A DNA stretch of 64,000 bases from CAVVDT01 sp963747005 (GTDB taxonomy: Bacteria; Pseudomonadota; Alphaproteobacteria; Rhizobiales; Aestuariivirgaceae). Every line of letters begins with the position of its first letter. Position 1 is the stretch's first letter. Location of the stretch: positions 457,983-521,982 of the forward strand of contig CAVVDT010000004.1 in NCBI GenBank assembly GCA_963747005.1, written 5' to 3'. Below are positions 36,066 to 44,697 of this stretch, one piece after another. The position numbers and the translations under genes are program-made. Below the pieces are notes generated by a model. It saw nothing but the letters and a program-made list of their open reading frames with translations, did not search any database and was not told the origin of the DNA.

Positions 36066-36980
36066 TCAGAAGCAATGGTCCGCTGTCGGGGCCTGATAGT
36101 CGGCAGGCCGATCGACACCGGCGCGCGGGTTCTTGGCCGGGGGGATGAACCACGCCTTGTCGCCCAGGCCGTAGTTGGCCATGGTCTTGACGTTGACGCA
36201 GTCCTTCCAGATTTCCTTGATCACGCCGTTGATGGCGTTCGCCAGTTCCGGCTCGTTCTTGTTGACGCCGAAGATGACGTTGTATTTTGTCGACATCACC
36301 GGATACCTGTCCGGCTCGGGCGTGACCGGAAGCTGCTTCAGCTTCCATTCCGGATGCTTGAAGATGGCATACTGGACGAGTGGCGGGTCGAGAATCGCCA
36401 TGTCGAGCCGACCGGCCACCAGGTCCTGCATGACGCCGTCGGACGTGTCGTAAAGCTTGACCTCGCCGATGCCGTCGACGCCCTTCAGTTCCGGTACCAG
36501 CGTAAAGCCGTTCACGGTACCGACCGAGTGGCCCTTCATGTCGGCGAAGGTGTGGTAGTCGGTGCCTTCCTTCTGCGCCAGCAGCGTGCCGAAATAATAG
36601 ATCGGCTCGGTCAGGGTCATGATCTTGGTGCGCGATTCAAGCCAGCCCATGGCGCCGTGCATGACGTCGAGCTTGCCCTGCTTGGTCGATTCGATCTCGG
36701 CCGCCCAGTCCATCTGCTTGACGTTGAGTTCCAGGCCGAGCTTCTTGGCCACATAGGTCATGAGCTCGCCGTCGGTGCCGCCGAGCTTGCCGTCCTTGAA
36801 CTGAGTCATGGGCATGTCGCCGTTCATGCCGACGGTCAGCTTGCCCGGTTCGACGGTCTTGATGTCCGCGGCGCCGGCCTGCGGTGCCGCAAACAACATC
36901 ACGGCCACGAGTGCGACCGCGCCCGCAAGGCACGCCATGACGGGCGGAACCAAACGGCCTGATTTCTTCAAAATCTTCAT
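36066..36980 (-). CDS. Amino-acid ABC transporter substrate-binding protein, family 3
   Basis: This 304-residue periplasmic protein has a long Sec signal (basic MKILKKSGR, hydrophobic core to about residue 32, AGA-AD cleavage near 37). The mature part reads LTVGMNGDMPMTQFKDGKLGGTDGELMTYVAKKLG and later MGWLESRTKIMTLTEPIYYFG, typical of polar amino-acid binding proteins. It is the first gene of the minus-strand operon that continues with the ATPase, two permeases and probably the enolases and FAD oxidase. A palindromic site lies about 170 bp upstream. Confidence 0.88.
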   Translation of the reverse strand: MKILKKSGRLVPPVMACLAGAVALVAVMLFAAPQAGAADIKTVEPGKLTVGMNGDMPMTQFKDGKLGGTDGELMTYVAKKLGLELNVKQMDWAAEIESTKQGKLDVMHGAMGWLESRTKIMTLTEPIYYFGTLLAQKEGTDYHTFADMKGHSVGTVNGFTLVPELKGVDGIGEVKLYDTSDGVMQDLVAGRLDMAILDPPLVQYAIFKHPEWKLKQLPVTPEPDRYPVMSTKYNVIFGVNKNEPELANAINGVIKEIWKDCVNVKTMANYGLGDKAWFIPPAKNPRAGVDRPADYQAPTADHCF

Positions 36981-37150
36981 TGCGAGACATCCTCCCTATG
37001 GGCTTTGAGAAGCCGATTGACCCTGTTTCACCCTTTGTCGGGCGATCACTGCTTGGCGGTGGCCAGACCGTCGTAAACTGCAGACATTGTATCCGCGCAA
37101 TGCCCCCCGCATTGAGAGCGACCGTCTTGCCCTCCACCCGTAATTAACCT

Positions 37151-37163
37151 ATCATCCTATGAT
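37151..37163. promoter_or_regulatory. Candidate GntR operator upstream of amino-acid transporter
   Basis: ATCAT-CCT-ATGAT is a perfect inverted repeat in the only AT-rich stretch between the GntR gene (stop at 37249) and the binding-protein start (36980). Its size and spacing fit FCD-type GntR dimers. Binding by the regulator at 37249-38004 is inferred. Confidence 0.45.
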
Positions 37164-37248
37164 TGAATCGCGCAAGGCCCTGTTCACCCGCTGGCGGCCA
37201 CAATCACGAGATCGACTTGAGACGTCGTGTGCCGGTTCGCACCGGCGA

Positions 37249-38004
37249 TCAGCCCAGCAGGCCGCGGTCTTCGGGATGCAACCGTTCCTGGAGATCCTGG
37301 TAGGGCATGTTGACCAGCAGTCGCGACAGCGTTTCGGCCTGCTTGGCGTTGTGCCTGGCAATCGCTTCGGCAACCTTGCGGTGCAGCGGCAGGCCCTTTT
37401 CGAAGGAACCGGGATGCTCGGTGGTCATCACCACCTGGTTCTGCATCATCGGGGCGATCAGCGAGCCGAGATGGCGCAGGACGACGTTATGGGAGGCGTT
37501 GTAGATGCTGCGATGGAAGACGATGTCGGCGGCGGGGACATCGCCCGGATGCCCGATGCAGGCCTCGAGCGCGGCCAGTGCCGAACGGATTGCGGCGATA
37601 TCGGCGTCTTTTGCCCGGACGGCCGCGAGGTACGAGGCCTTGGGTTCGATGATGCGGCGAAATTCGACGAAGTCGCGGGCGTCGCGCAGTTGCGACCCGT
37701 CGATGGCGAACCAGCCGATGATGTCGGGATCGAGGACGTTCCAGTGGTGCTCGTCGCGGATGCGCATGCCGGTCTTGGGGCGGACATCGAGCAAACCCTT
37801 GCTGGCCAGCACCTTGACGGCCTCGCGCAACACGTTGCGGCTGATGCCGAGTTCGGCCGACAGCTCGGGTTCGGTGGGCAGGCTGCCCTTGCCGGCGAAG
37901 TCGCCACGCACGATGCGCTGGCCCAATTCATGCACAACCTTTTCGGGCAGCGTCTGGCGTCGGATCTTCTCGAAGGTGCGGTTTGGCTTTGGTTTGTGCA
38001 GCAT
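37249..38004 (-). CDS. GntR-family transcriptional regulator (FadR/FCD type)
   Basis: This 251-residue regulator has an N-terminal winged helix (LPEKVVHELGQRIVRGDFAGKGSLPTEPELSAELGISRNVLREAVKVLASKGLLDVRPKTG) and a helical FCD domain with DARDFVEFRRIIEP, FHRSIYNASHN and HRKVAEAIARHNA, whose histidines can bind a metal. Start at ATG 38004; the open frame further upstream overlaps the divergent RidA gene. It is transcribed toward the amino-acid transporter operon, which it probably controls. Confidence 0.88.
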   Translation of the reverse strand: MLHKPKPNRTFEKIRRQTLPEKVVHELGQRIVRGDFAGKGSLPTEPELSAELGISRNVLREAVKVLASKGLLDVRPKTGMRIRDEHHWNVLDPDIIGWFAIDGSQLRDARDFVEFRRIIEPKASYLAAVRAKDADIAAIRSALAALEACIGHPGDVPAADIVFHRSIYNASHNVVLRHLGSLIAPMMQNQVVMTTEHPGSFEKGLPLHRKVAEAIARHNAKQAETLSRLLVNMPYQDLQERLHPEDRGLLG

Positions 38005-38078
38005 ACGAAATCCGAGTTGGCGGCCCTGAAAGCCGCGATTGGAGCCTGATCTACCCCCAAAACCACATTGGAGCAAAT

Positions 38079-38465
38079 ATGAAACGTGCCCTCGATACCG
38101 GCCTGAAGGCCCCCAACGCCCCGCTTGAATGGGCCACCATCGCCGACGGTGTCATTTATTGCGCCCATATCCCGCTCTATCCCGACGGACGGATCGAGAC
38201 CGGCGACGTCAAGACCCAGACCCGGGTGACCTTCGATAATCTGAAGCGCACGGTGGAGGCCGCCGGCGGCAGTATGGACGATGTCACCCAGGTGCTTATC
38301 TACCTGCCCGACCCGGCCGATTTTCCCGGCATGAACGAGGTCTATGCCAGCGTCTTTGCCAAGCCCTATCCCAATCGCGCCACGATCGTCGCGCAACTGA
38401 TGGTGCCGGGCGCCCGCATCGAGATCGTCGCCTATGCCCATGTCGGCAAGGCGAAGGTCGATTGA
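38079..38465 (+). CDS. RidA family protein (YjgF/YER057c/UK114)
   Basis: This 128-residue protein is of the trimeric RidA type, which hydrolyses reactive imines and enamines to keto acids. The motif PNRATIVAQLMVPGARIEIVAYA near the C-terminus contains the arginine and glutamate that bind the substrate carboxylate. ATG 38079 is preceded by TTGGAGC. It is divergent from the GntR gene and close to the FAD amino-acid oxidase operon, whose imine products it may remove. Confidence 0.88.
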   Translation: MKRALDTGLKAPNAPLEWATIADGVIYCAHIPLYPDGRIETGDVKTQTRVTFDNLKRTVEAAGGSMDDVTQVLIYLPDPADFPGMNEVYASVFAKPYPNRATIVAQLMVPGARIEIVAYAHVGKAKVD

Positions 38466-38556
38466 GGTCCGGGCCGTCACGGCTGTGAAGGAGAAGGGCG
38501 CAGCGGTGTTTGTCTGCCGGCAATCCTGCCGCCGATAATAGGCAATTCGAGCAAGA

Positions 38557-38985
38557 TTGGAACAGGACTTCAACTACCTCGATGCGCAACGAGAGGCCTG
38601 CGAGGCATTCATCACCTCGCAGGCGGGGCTGGGATGGAAGATCCTGAAGGACCGCTATGACGATGGCGGCATCAGCGGCGGGACAATGGAGCATCCGGCT
38701 ACCGGCTGACAAGGTGGAAACGGCAATCGTCGAAGGGCTGCGGCGCTGGCTTCAGGACCCAATACAGGTGCTCCAGGAGATCGGAAATCCATAGGCAACT
38801 GTTGAAGATCAGCGACAGATCGCAACCAGGGCTGCCGATCTGGCAGGGTACGTCGCCTTCCAAGGAACGGCGCCCCAACACCGGAACCACCGGTGGCTCG
38901 CTTGATCGAGAGCGTCGCTGTCTATAGCGATCGCATCACCCTGACTTTGCATCGATCACGGCTTGTCGCCGAGTTCGTTGTTTGA
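38557..38985 (+). pseudogene. Serine recombinase remnant
   Basis: From 38557 the frame reads LEQDFNYLDAQREACEAF, then WKILKDRYDDGGISGGTMEHP, the resolvase-domain words of large recombinases found in phage and conjugative islands, and ends in a stop at 38707-38709. A following segment in another frame reads VETAIVEGLRRWLQDP, and near 38905-38982 IESVAVYSDRITLTLHRSRLVAEF, which are C-terminal recombinase words. The N-terminal start with the catalytic serine and most of the DNA-binding middle are gone. It is a heavily deleted fossil marking an old integration. Confidence 0.65.
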
Positions 38986-39374
38986 GTAAGGAGGGCCCCG
39001 CACAAGACGTTGGTGAATGCCCGGACAATTGCCCCCCTTATCGCCCGTTGCATGGCCAACTGGCTCAGCGACGATCGACTTGCCACCATGCATACGATAC
39101 CTCCCCGGTCATCGCTCCAGGTGCATTCGGCATCACCAATATAATTCCAGGCCGGGCTGTCATAGACGAGCGCATGGCCGGGATCGGCCGCAATGAGTTT
39201 GAAGCACAGCTTCCGGATGGGCGCTTGCGTGGCCTTTAAGGAGTAGTTGATCAGATGAAAGAGCCGCATGGAAAGATCGGTGCTGCTTTCGATGGCCGGT
39301 GGGCGGTATAGTCTTCTTGTGGATTAGCCGGTAGCGCGTTGAGCGCCCCGCAACGATCCGTAGGGCCGCGAACG
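38986..39374. other. Intergenic stretch, nothing recognised
   Basis: About 390 bases follow the recombinase fossil. Open frames on both strands are short and show no domain. The minus-strand frame ending near 38922 overlaps the fossil, so it is unlikely to be real. Confidence 0.35.
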
Positions 39375-40148
39375 GTGAGAGAGAAAGCGGATTTGAGCAC
39401 GCACTCTGGTGATGTCGCGCGGACAGTCGACTACGGGCGCGGCAGGGTAGCGCTCAAGATGCTTGGCCTGGCGCTTCTGCTTCTTGGCATGGGCGGCATC
39501 CTGCTCTATGCCGGCAATGAGGAGATGCACGGCGGCGGCAGCTTGCTCGATGCCGGCAAGGACGCGATACTCGGCGGCGCCAGCCTGCTTGCCGGCCTGG
39601 GGCTCGTTTTCCTGCAAATACGCCAGGTGGCCTCAGGCGAGCCGCTGCTGCGGCTCTCGCCCGGGGGTGCGCGCCTCAACATCGACGGCCGGGTTTTCGT
39701 CGACATCCCCTGGCGCGAGGTCAGCGAGGTGACCGCGCTCGACGCGGTGGGACTGCGGACGAGGCCAACCAGCCATTTCGAAAGGCTGTTCCGTCGCCGC
39801 AGCGACGGCAATTATTTCGTGAAGACGGACAAGATCTCCTATAGCGGCGTTACCGCACTGCATGTGTCGGACGAATTCTACGACCGGGCGATCAAACCGA
39901 AACTGGTCCAGGTCAGGAAAGCGACGGGCCTGTTCAATATCAGAACCGGAGCCGGCATGACCTACCTCGTCAGGAGCCCCGGCAGCGCGATGCGATCGGG
40001 TCTCGGCAACATCTTTGTCGTTCGCGATGAAGAGAGGTATGTGCTTCTCCATCATTCGGTGCTGCCGGTCAGCCGCGAGGCGCTGCGGGCCGCCGTCGAG
40101 GAACGCTGGCTCGCCTTCCGCGGCAAGGCGCCCGCCGCCGGGAAATGA
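39375..40148 (+). CDS. Membrane protein of unknown function with PH-like domain
   Basis: This protein of about 257 residues has two predicted membrane helices (ALKMLGLALLLLGMGGILLYAG and a second around GGASLLAGLGLVFLQI) followed by a soluble region rich in beta strands. GARLNIDGRVFVDIPWREVSEVTAL looks like the start of a PH-like (STM3941-type) domain. The start is uncertain: GTG 39375 is used, with TTG 39339 and TTG 39393 as alternatives. It stands alone between the recombinase fossil and the attachment site. No function can be assigned. Confidence 0.65.
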   Translation: MREKADLSTHSGDVARTVDYGRGRVALKMLGLALLLLGMGGILLYAGNEEMHGGGSLLDAGKDAILGGASLLAGLGLVFLQIRQVASGEPLLRLSPGGARLNIDGRVFVDIPWREVSEVTALDAVGLRTRPTSHFERLFRRRSDGNYFVKTDKISYSGVTALHVSDEFYDRAIKPKLVQVRKATGLFNIRTGAGMTYLVRSPGSAMRSGLGNIFVVRDEERYVLLHHSVLPVSREALRAAVEERWLAFRGKAPAAGK

Positions 40149-40419
40149 AAAGGGAGGCACGGGCGAAGCGCTGGGCCGTGTTTTCATTTGTGTGCGGTGA
40201 CTCGCGATAACCTGTCACCCCGAGGTCATCGAGCTGCTGATCAATCTTTTCCCGGCCATAAGCTCGGGCAACGGTGCGGCCGTCATGGAGTGGGGCCCAT
40301 TCATCCAGTCGCGGTTGGCCGATGACGCGGCCAATGTCCGGCTCGTCGCCGGTGTCGTGGATGGCACTGTCTTCACGCGGATAGAAGCGCACGGCGTTGA
40401 ACGCCGATGGCCAGCGCAG

Positions 40420-40484
40420 AATGGGTGTCCACGCCTTCTGGCCTGAACATGGTATTTGCCTTTGCGCTGACGGATGGTCGGCAT
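40420..40484 (-). pseudogene. Integrase N-terminal remnant
   Basis: From ATG 40484 the minus strand reads MPTIRQRKGKYHVQARRRGHPF, the usual opening of a tyrosine-recombinase arm-binding domain, then loses resemblance. It lies about 100 bp from the tRNA-Val fragment, the normal place for an integrase gene, so it may be what is left of an older island at the same site. Confidence 0.45.
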
Positions 40485-40564
40485 AGCTGATATTCCCCTT
40501 GCCGTGTGCCACAGATGTGCCAAGGAGATTGATTGGGAATAATCGGCCTAGTCAGGCGTCATAT

Positions 40565-40581
40565 AAGTATCTGATATACTT
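40565..40581 (-). terminator. Small hairpin downstream of tRNA 3' end
   Basis: AAGTAT and ATACTT (40565-40570, 40576-40581) form a 6-bp stem with a 5-nt loop, just past the 3' end of the tRNA-Val fragment on the minus strand. It may be the original tRNA terminator; it is weak. Confidence 0.35.
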
Positions 40582-40590
40582 GAGAGAAAA

Positions 40591-40635
40591 TGGTGGGCGG
40601 TACTAGGTTCGAACTAGTGACCCCTACGATGTCAA
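40591..40635 (-). other. tRNA-Val(GAC) 3' fragment: island attachment site
   Basis: On the minus strand these 45 bases read as the 3' part of tRNA-Val(GAC): the anticodon GAC, the 3' side of the anticodon stem, a perfect 5-bp T arm with loop TTCGAAC, the acceptor strand CCGCCCA and CCA. The 5' half of the tRNA is absent; past 40635 the sequence diverges into an inverted repeat (GGTAAG/CTTACC, 40636-40656). Integrases of the type encoded at 40810 use tRNA 3' ends, leaving such a copy at the far end of the island. Confidence 0.8.
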
Positions 40636-40809
40636 GGTAAGTCGATAGCCCTTACCACCACTGACACATACATACCATCTCACACTATTTCCTTGATATA
40701 GAGCATTAAACTTCTTACTTTCGGCGTAGTGGTCAAACCCTGATTTCCACTCTTCTGCTGACATGGTGCTGACACGGGCGCTGTGTCAGCAAATTTGGAG
40801 AGGCTGAAA

Positions 40810-42105
40810 ATGCCGAAAATCACCAAGCGAACTGTCGACGCCGCAAGCCCTGATCCAACCGGCCGCCGGTTCTATATGTGGGATACCGAGATCAAGGGCT
40901 TCGGCCTGCTGGTGTTGCCCTCCGGCGTCAAATCCTACTTCTACCGCTACCGCACGCCGGAAGGACGGGAGCGCCGCGCGACCATCGGCAAGCATGGCGC
41001 CTGGACACCGGACGAGGCCCGCAGGCGAGCCGATGAGATGCGCCAGGCCGTCAAGGATGGCGTGGACCCTCTCGGCGTGAAGCAAGCCATGATCGAGGCC
41101 CCTACCGTTGCCGACGTGCTTGACGCCTACCTTGCCAGTGAAGCGTACCGCAGCAAGGCGCCATCAACACGCGCCATCGATCAAGGCCGCATCGACCGTC
41201 ATTTGAAGCCGCTGCTTGGCCGCAAGCATGCCCACCTTCTCACCGAGGATCAGGTCAAACAGGCGCGCGCCGACATAGCGACCGGCAAGACTGCAGCCAC
41301 CATCAAGACCCGCAAGCGTGGCAAGGCGCAGGTCCGAGGCGGTGAGACGACGGCGCGCGATACCATTTCGCTCTTGCGGGTCATCCTGAATTGGGCGGTG
41401 CGGGAGCGCCTCATCAAATTTAATCCGTGCGCAGACCTGAAACTCGGCAGCCATGCAGCGCGCGAAACCATCCTTGAAGATGCTGCCGACTATGGGCGTC
41501 TGTTCGAGACGCTAGACCGCATGGAGCGCGCGAAGAGCATCCGCGGACCGGTGGCCGATGCAATGCGGCTCATTGCATTCACCGGCTGCCGCCGGGGCGA
41601 GGCCGCCGGCCTGAGATGGCGCCATGTCGACCTAAAGAAGGGCCTCATCACCCTGCCCGCTTCCGCCCACAAGACGGGTAAAGCGACCGGCAAGCCGCGC
41701 ATCATCGGCTTGCCGGCGGCGGCGCAAGCTGTCATCGCCAAGCAGCCGATCAGCGGCCCCGACGATTTCGTGTTCAAGCCGGCCAAGGGCGACGGCGCCG
41801 CTGCCTTGTCGAAAGTCTGGCGCGCGGTGCGCGTCGAAGCGCGGCTACCCGAGGGCATCGGGCTGCATGGTCTGCGGCATAGTTTGGCAAGCCATATGGC
41901 CATGGGCGGGGCGCAAGCAGCTGAAATCATGACGGCGATGGGGCACACTCAGATCAGCACCGCGGTCCGCTATGTGCATTGGGCCCAGGACGGCCGTCAG
42001 GCACTTGCCGAGCGAGCGGCATCTGTGGCGCTGGCCGGGATGGCGGCAGCGACGGACGGCAAGAGCGGTGACCGAGTTGTGGCGCTCAAGGGTGGCCGGC
42101 AATGA
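40810..42105 (+). CDS. Tyrosine recombinase, P4-type integrase
   Basis: This 431-residue site-specific recombinase has an N-terminal DUF4102-like arm-binding domain (PKITKRTVDAASPDPTGRRFYMWD, then IKGFGLLVLPSGVKSY) and a C-terminal catalytic domain with R261 in TGCRRGE, H353 and R356 in HGLRHS, H379 in MGHTQ and nucleophile Y388 in VRYVHW. I chose ATG 40810 because GGAGAGG lies six bases upstream. It sits 175 bp from the tRNA-Val fragment, reading into the island. All catalytic residues are present, so it is probably active. It overlaps the next gene by 4 bp. Confidence 0.92.
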   Translation: MPKITKRTVDAASPDPTGRRFYMWDTEIKGFGLLVLPSGVKSYFYRYRTPEGRERRATIGKHGAWTPDEARRRADEMRQAVKDGVDPLGVKQAMIEAPTVADVLDAYLASEAYRSKAPSTRAIDQGRIDRHLKPLLGRKHAHLLTEDQVKQARADIATGKTAATIKTRKRGKAQVRGGETTARDTISLLRVILNWAVRERLIKFNPCADLKLGSHAARETILEDAADYGRLFETLDRMERAKSIRGPVADAMRLIAFTGCRRGEAAGLRWRHVDLKKGLITLPASAHKTGKATGKPRIIGLPAAAQAVIAKQPISGPDDFVFKPAKGDGAAALSKVWRAVRVEARLPEGIGLHGLRHSLASHMAMGGAQAAEIMTAMGHTQISTAVRYVHWAQDGRQALAERAASVALAGMAAATDGKSGDRVVALKGGRQ

Positions 42106-42524
42106 CCCGGAAGAAACGGCGGATCGACGGACTGATAGCATTTGCCCGCACCGCGCCACAACTCGGTGAGGCGGCAAAGCAGATGGGGCCGGTGCTGGTT
42201 TCAACGGCGCGCAATGCCCGGCTTCTTGGTCCGGCCCATGCAGTGGCGAGATCGGTCGCGCCGCTGTTCAAGGAAATCGATGAACAACCGCCGGCGGAAC
42301 CGGCGCCCGTGCCGGCGAGGCGTGGTCGGCGCGAAGGCAGGGTTTATGAAGCTCAGGATGCGCCGCTGGTACTCTATATGCACGAACTGTTGGAGAGGGG
42401 CCAAGCAGCCACGTTGAATGCGGCGGCGGTTCAAGTGGCTGAGCGCGCCGCCGGCGGAGGTTCTGCCGAAAGCAAGGTGCGGCGGCTCACCGATGCCTAT
42501 AAGCGGAAGCACGGAGCGAAATAG
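42102..42524 (+). CDS. Hypothetical island protein
   Basis: This 140-residue basic protein is translationally coupled to the integrase (ATGA overlap). It begins MTRKKRRIDGLIAFARTAPQLGEAAKQ, has an alanine/proline-rich middle (PPAEPAPVPARRGRREG) and a C-terminal helical region ending KVRRLTDAYKRKHG. No known domain is visible. Tight coupling to the integrase suggests a role in integration, excision or its control; this is inference. Confidence 0.65.
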   Translation: MTRKKRRIDGLIAFARTAPQLGEAAKQMGPVLVSTARNARLLGPAHAVARSVAPLFKEIDEQPPAEPAPVPARRGRREGRVYEAQDAPLVLYMHELLERGQAATLNAAAVQVAERAAGGGSAESKVRRLTDAYKRKHGAK

Positions 42525-42652
42525 CACAACCGCTGGCGCCGAATTTCACTCCAACATCGGCTGAATTAAACTCCAATTTTCTCGAATGCGGACGCCCGCG
42601 CCCGCCCCTACTTTCCCTCGCAAACCCGTCCAACCCAAGCGAGGGAAACAAC

Positions 42653-42871
42653 ATGCAATCTACCTACTTGGACCGAAAAGAAGCCGCTGACTATCTGACG
42701 CGCCGCGGCCTTCGCACGTCCTGGCGGACACTTCAGAAATTCGCCCACACCGGCGGCGGGCCTCTCTATCGCAGGTTTGGCATTCGAAGCGTCTATTTGG
42801 TCGCCGATCTCGACGCTTGGGCTGAGGCAAAACTTTCCACCCCGCGTTCTTCGACCAGCGAGGCGGCGTGA
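42653..42871 (+). CDS. AlpA/excisionase-like helix-turn-helix protein
   Basis: This 72-residue protein has a MerR/AlpA-type winged helix: LDRKEAADYLTRRGLRTSWRTLQKFAHTGGGPLYRRFGIRSVYLVADLDAW. Such proteins regulate island genes or act as excision directionality factors next to an integrase. A GAGGG sequence lies just upstream of the ATG. Confidence 0.78.
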   Translation: MQSTYLDRKEAADYLTRRGLRTSWRTLQKFAHTGGGPLYRRFGIRSVYLVADLDAWAEAKLSTPRSSTSEAA

Positions 42872-42874
42872 GCC

Positions 42875-43036
42875 ATGCCCCGGAAACGAAACCGGCCGCC
42901 CTCGGGCAAGGGCGGCGCGGCATCAGGCAATGATGTGCGGGCAGCAGCATCGAGCGTAATTCTACCCCGAAAGGCGCCGAAAAGCAAGATGGCGAACGCC
43001 TCGTCGCGTGCCGGCTCGACGCAAGTCTGGTGCTGA
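42875..43036 (+). CDS. Possible small basic protein
   Basis: This 53-residue frame starts three bases after the AlpA-like gene and reads MPRKRNRPPSGKGGAASGNDV, with many lysines, arginines and serines. It fits the gap before the next gene and follows the operon direction, but it has no recognisable domain and could be noise. Confidence 0.35.
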   Translation: MPRKRNRPPSGKGGAASGNDVRAAASSVILPRKAPKSKMANASSRAGSTQVWC

Positions 43037-43048
43037 TCGAGGCGGATT

Positions 43049-43597
43049 ATGTCTAGTCCAGCCGCCACCATCGACGCCCTGCCGGTCATCAGCCAGGTGA
43101 CATTGGCCGACCTCATCTGTCATGGCGTCCCGCCTGTCGCCGGCATTGCCGGGCGATCTGATGCCCTAAAGCGAGTGAGCGGCCAGATCGGGCCTGACGG
43201 GTGGTTCGACCCCGACCCAGACGGCGCCGGCCATGTCGCCATACTGGTTTGCACCTTCCCGGCCGATCCCGTCGACGTTGCCGTTTGGCAACCGCGATCC
43301 ACCCGGCTCGGCAGCTATATGGGGCGGGCATTCGCGCTCGGTGAAGATCAGATCGAAAATCCGGCGACATATTTTGCTGATGGTGGCCTAGCGGTGCATC
43401 GTACGCCGCTCGATTGGCTCCGGGCAGGACGGCAAGGTATCTGCATTATCAGGCACGCTCGGGCCCATATCCGGCTGCGCCATGTGCCCAAACTCATCGC
43501 CGCCGACGTTGCCCACGGCCGTGAGTTGCGGCGCTTGCTGACGCCGAAGCTGCCCGAGATATTCGTGCACGCACGGGAAAGGCGGGCCGCCGCATGA
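43049..43597 (+). CDS. Conserved hypothetical island/phage protein
   Basis: This 182-residue protein has no catalytic motif that I recognise. It looks globular, with LICHGVPPVAGIAGRSDALKRV near the N-terminus and GDDP-like turns (GWFDPDPDGAGHVAILV). It overlaps the ATPase gene by 4 bp, so the two are coupled. Proteins of this kind precede RepA-like ATPases in integrative elements, where a role in replication or transfer is possible. Confidence 0.65.
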   Translation: MSSPAATIDALPVISQVTLADLICHGVPPVAGIAGRSDALKRVSGQIGPDGWFDPDPDGAGHVAILVCTFPADPVDVAVWQPRSTRLGSYMGRAFALGEDQIENPATYFADGGLAVHRTPLDWLRAGRQGICIIRHARAHIRLRHVPKLIAADVAHGRELRRLLTPKLPEIFVHARERRAAA

Positions 43598-44697
43598 GCG
43601 ACGACGGCAAGCTGGTTCGCCTTGAAGCCGCCGAACGCGGAGTCGGTGCCCGCTACTTCAGGCTTGAGCCGTTCGACGCCATCGAGGTTCCCGATGAACC
43701 GGAATGGCTGCTCGACGGTATCCTGCCGGCTCACGGCTTGACGGTGACCTACGGCGAGCCGGGGTGCGGCAAGAGTTTCCTCGCCGCCGACATGGGCCTT
43801 GCCATCGCTCAGGGGCGCCCGTGGGGCGGCAAGGATACGAAGCCTGGAGTCATCGTCTACGTCACCGCGGAAGGCGCCTCGGGCTTCCGCAAGCGGATCA
43901 CGGCCTATCGCGAGCACCACGGCATAGCGGACGTGATCCCGTTCTACATAGTGGCGGATTGTCCCGACCTTGGCACGCGACCCGGTGATGCCGGCGCGCT
44001 CATCGCCTCGATCCGCGATCAGGTCGACGGCGACGTTGTTGCAGTAATCATCGACACATTGGCCCGCGCAATGCTCGGCGCCGATGAAAATAACGCCGCT
44101 GACATGGGAATGTTCGTCGAAAACTGCGCGCGCATAAGTAATGAACTCAATTGCGCGTGTATCGTTGTTCACCATTGCGGCAAGGACGGCACGAAGGGAG
44201 CCCGTGGCTCATCGGTGTTGAAGGCCGCCGCCGATGCCGAAATTTTCGTTGAAGGCGATGAGCACCGCCGCACGGCAACCCTCAGCAAATCGAAGGATGG
44301 CGAAGGCGGGCTCGAACTCGCTTTCAGACTGGAGCGGTTCGAGTTCGAGGCCCACGGTCGCACTGTGTCGAGCTGCATTCTGGAGCCATTGTCGGACTGG
44401 GCAAAATCCGATGCCGGCCAGGCTCGCAATCGCATAGTCACGGGGGCCGCGTCCGTCGCTCTCAAGGCCCTAAAAATGGCAATCAATGACGCCGGCCAGA
44501 TGCCACCGAACACCGAACATGTTCCGAACAAACGCGGATGTTCGGCCAGCCTTTGGCGAGGGTACTGCGAACGCCTCGAAATTGCCGATCGGAACAAGCC
44601 GGATGCGAAGCGAATGGCGTTCAAACGGGCGGTGGAAAGGCTGCAAAGCCTTGAAATCATTGGCGTTTGGAATGAGTGGATTTGGCTCAATGATTGA
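43594..44697 (+). CDS. RepA-like/AAA_25 ATPase of the RecA fold
   Basis: This 367-residue protein has Walker A GEPGCGKS at residues 54-61 and a Walker B-like VVAVIIDTLARA strand, with VIVYVTAEGASGFRKRI between them and IVVHHCGKDGTKGARGSSVLKAAAD after. This order is typical of hexameric RepA-type helicase loaders found in plasmids and islands. The C-terminal 100 residues are a separate, probably winged-helix region. The gene is followed by repeated GAACA motifs and a terminator, so it may act on its own downstream DNA. Confidence 0.8.
   Translation: MSDDGKLVRLEAAERGVGARYFRLEPFDAIEVPDEPEWLLDGILPAHGLTVTYGEPGCGKSFLAADMGLAIAQGRPWGGKDTKPGVIVYVTAEGASGFRKRITAYREHHGIADVIPFYIVADCPDLGTRPGDAGALIASIRDQVDGDVVAVIIDTLARAMLGADENNAADMGMFVENCARISNELNCACIVVHHCGKDGTKGARGSSVLKAAADAEIFVEGDEHRRTATLSKSKDGEGGLELAFRLERFEFEAHGRTVSSCILEPLSDWAKSDAGQARNRIVTGAASVALKALKMAINDAGQMPPNTEHVPNKRGCSASLWRGYCERLEIADRNKPDAKRMAFKRAVERLQSLEIIGVWNEWIWLND

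Noticed and set aside
40591..40660. A complete tRNA gene
   Set aside because: Only the 3' half is present. The D arm and the 5' acceptor strand are missing after 40635, so it cannot be a functional tRNA.
43594..44697. Defence-system ATPase
   Set aside because: The Walker region and the HHCGKDGTKGARGSS segment fit RepA-like island ATPases, and no nuclease or other effector gene is next to it.
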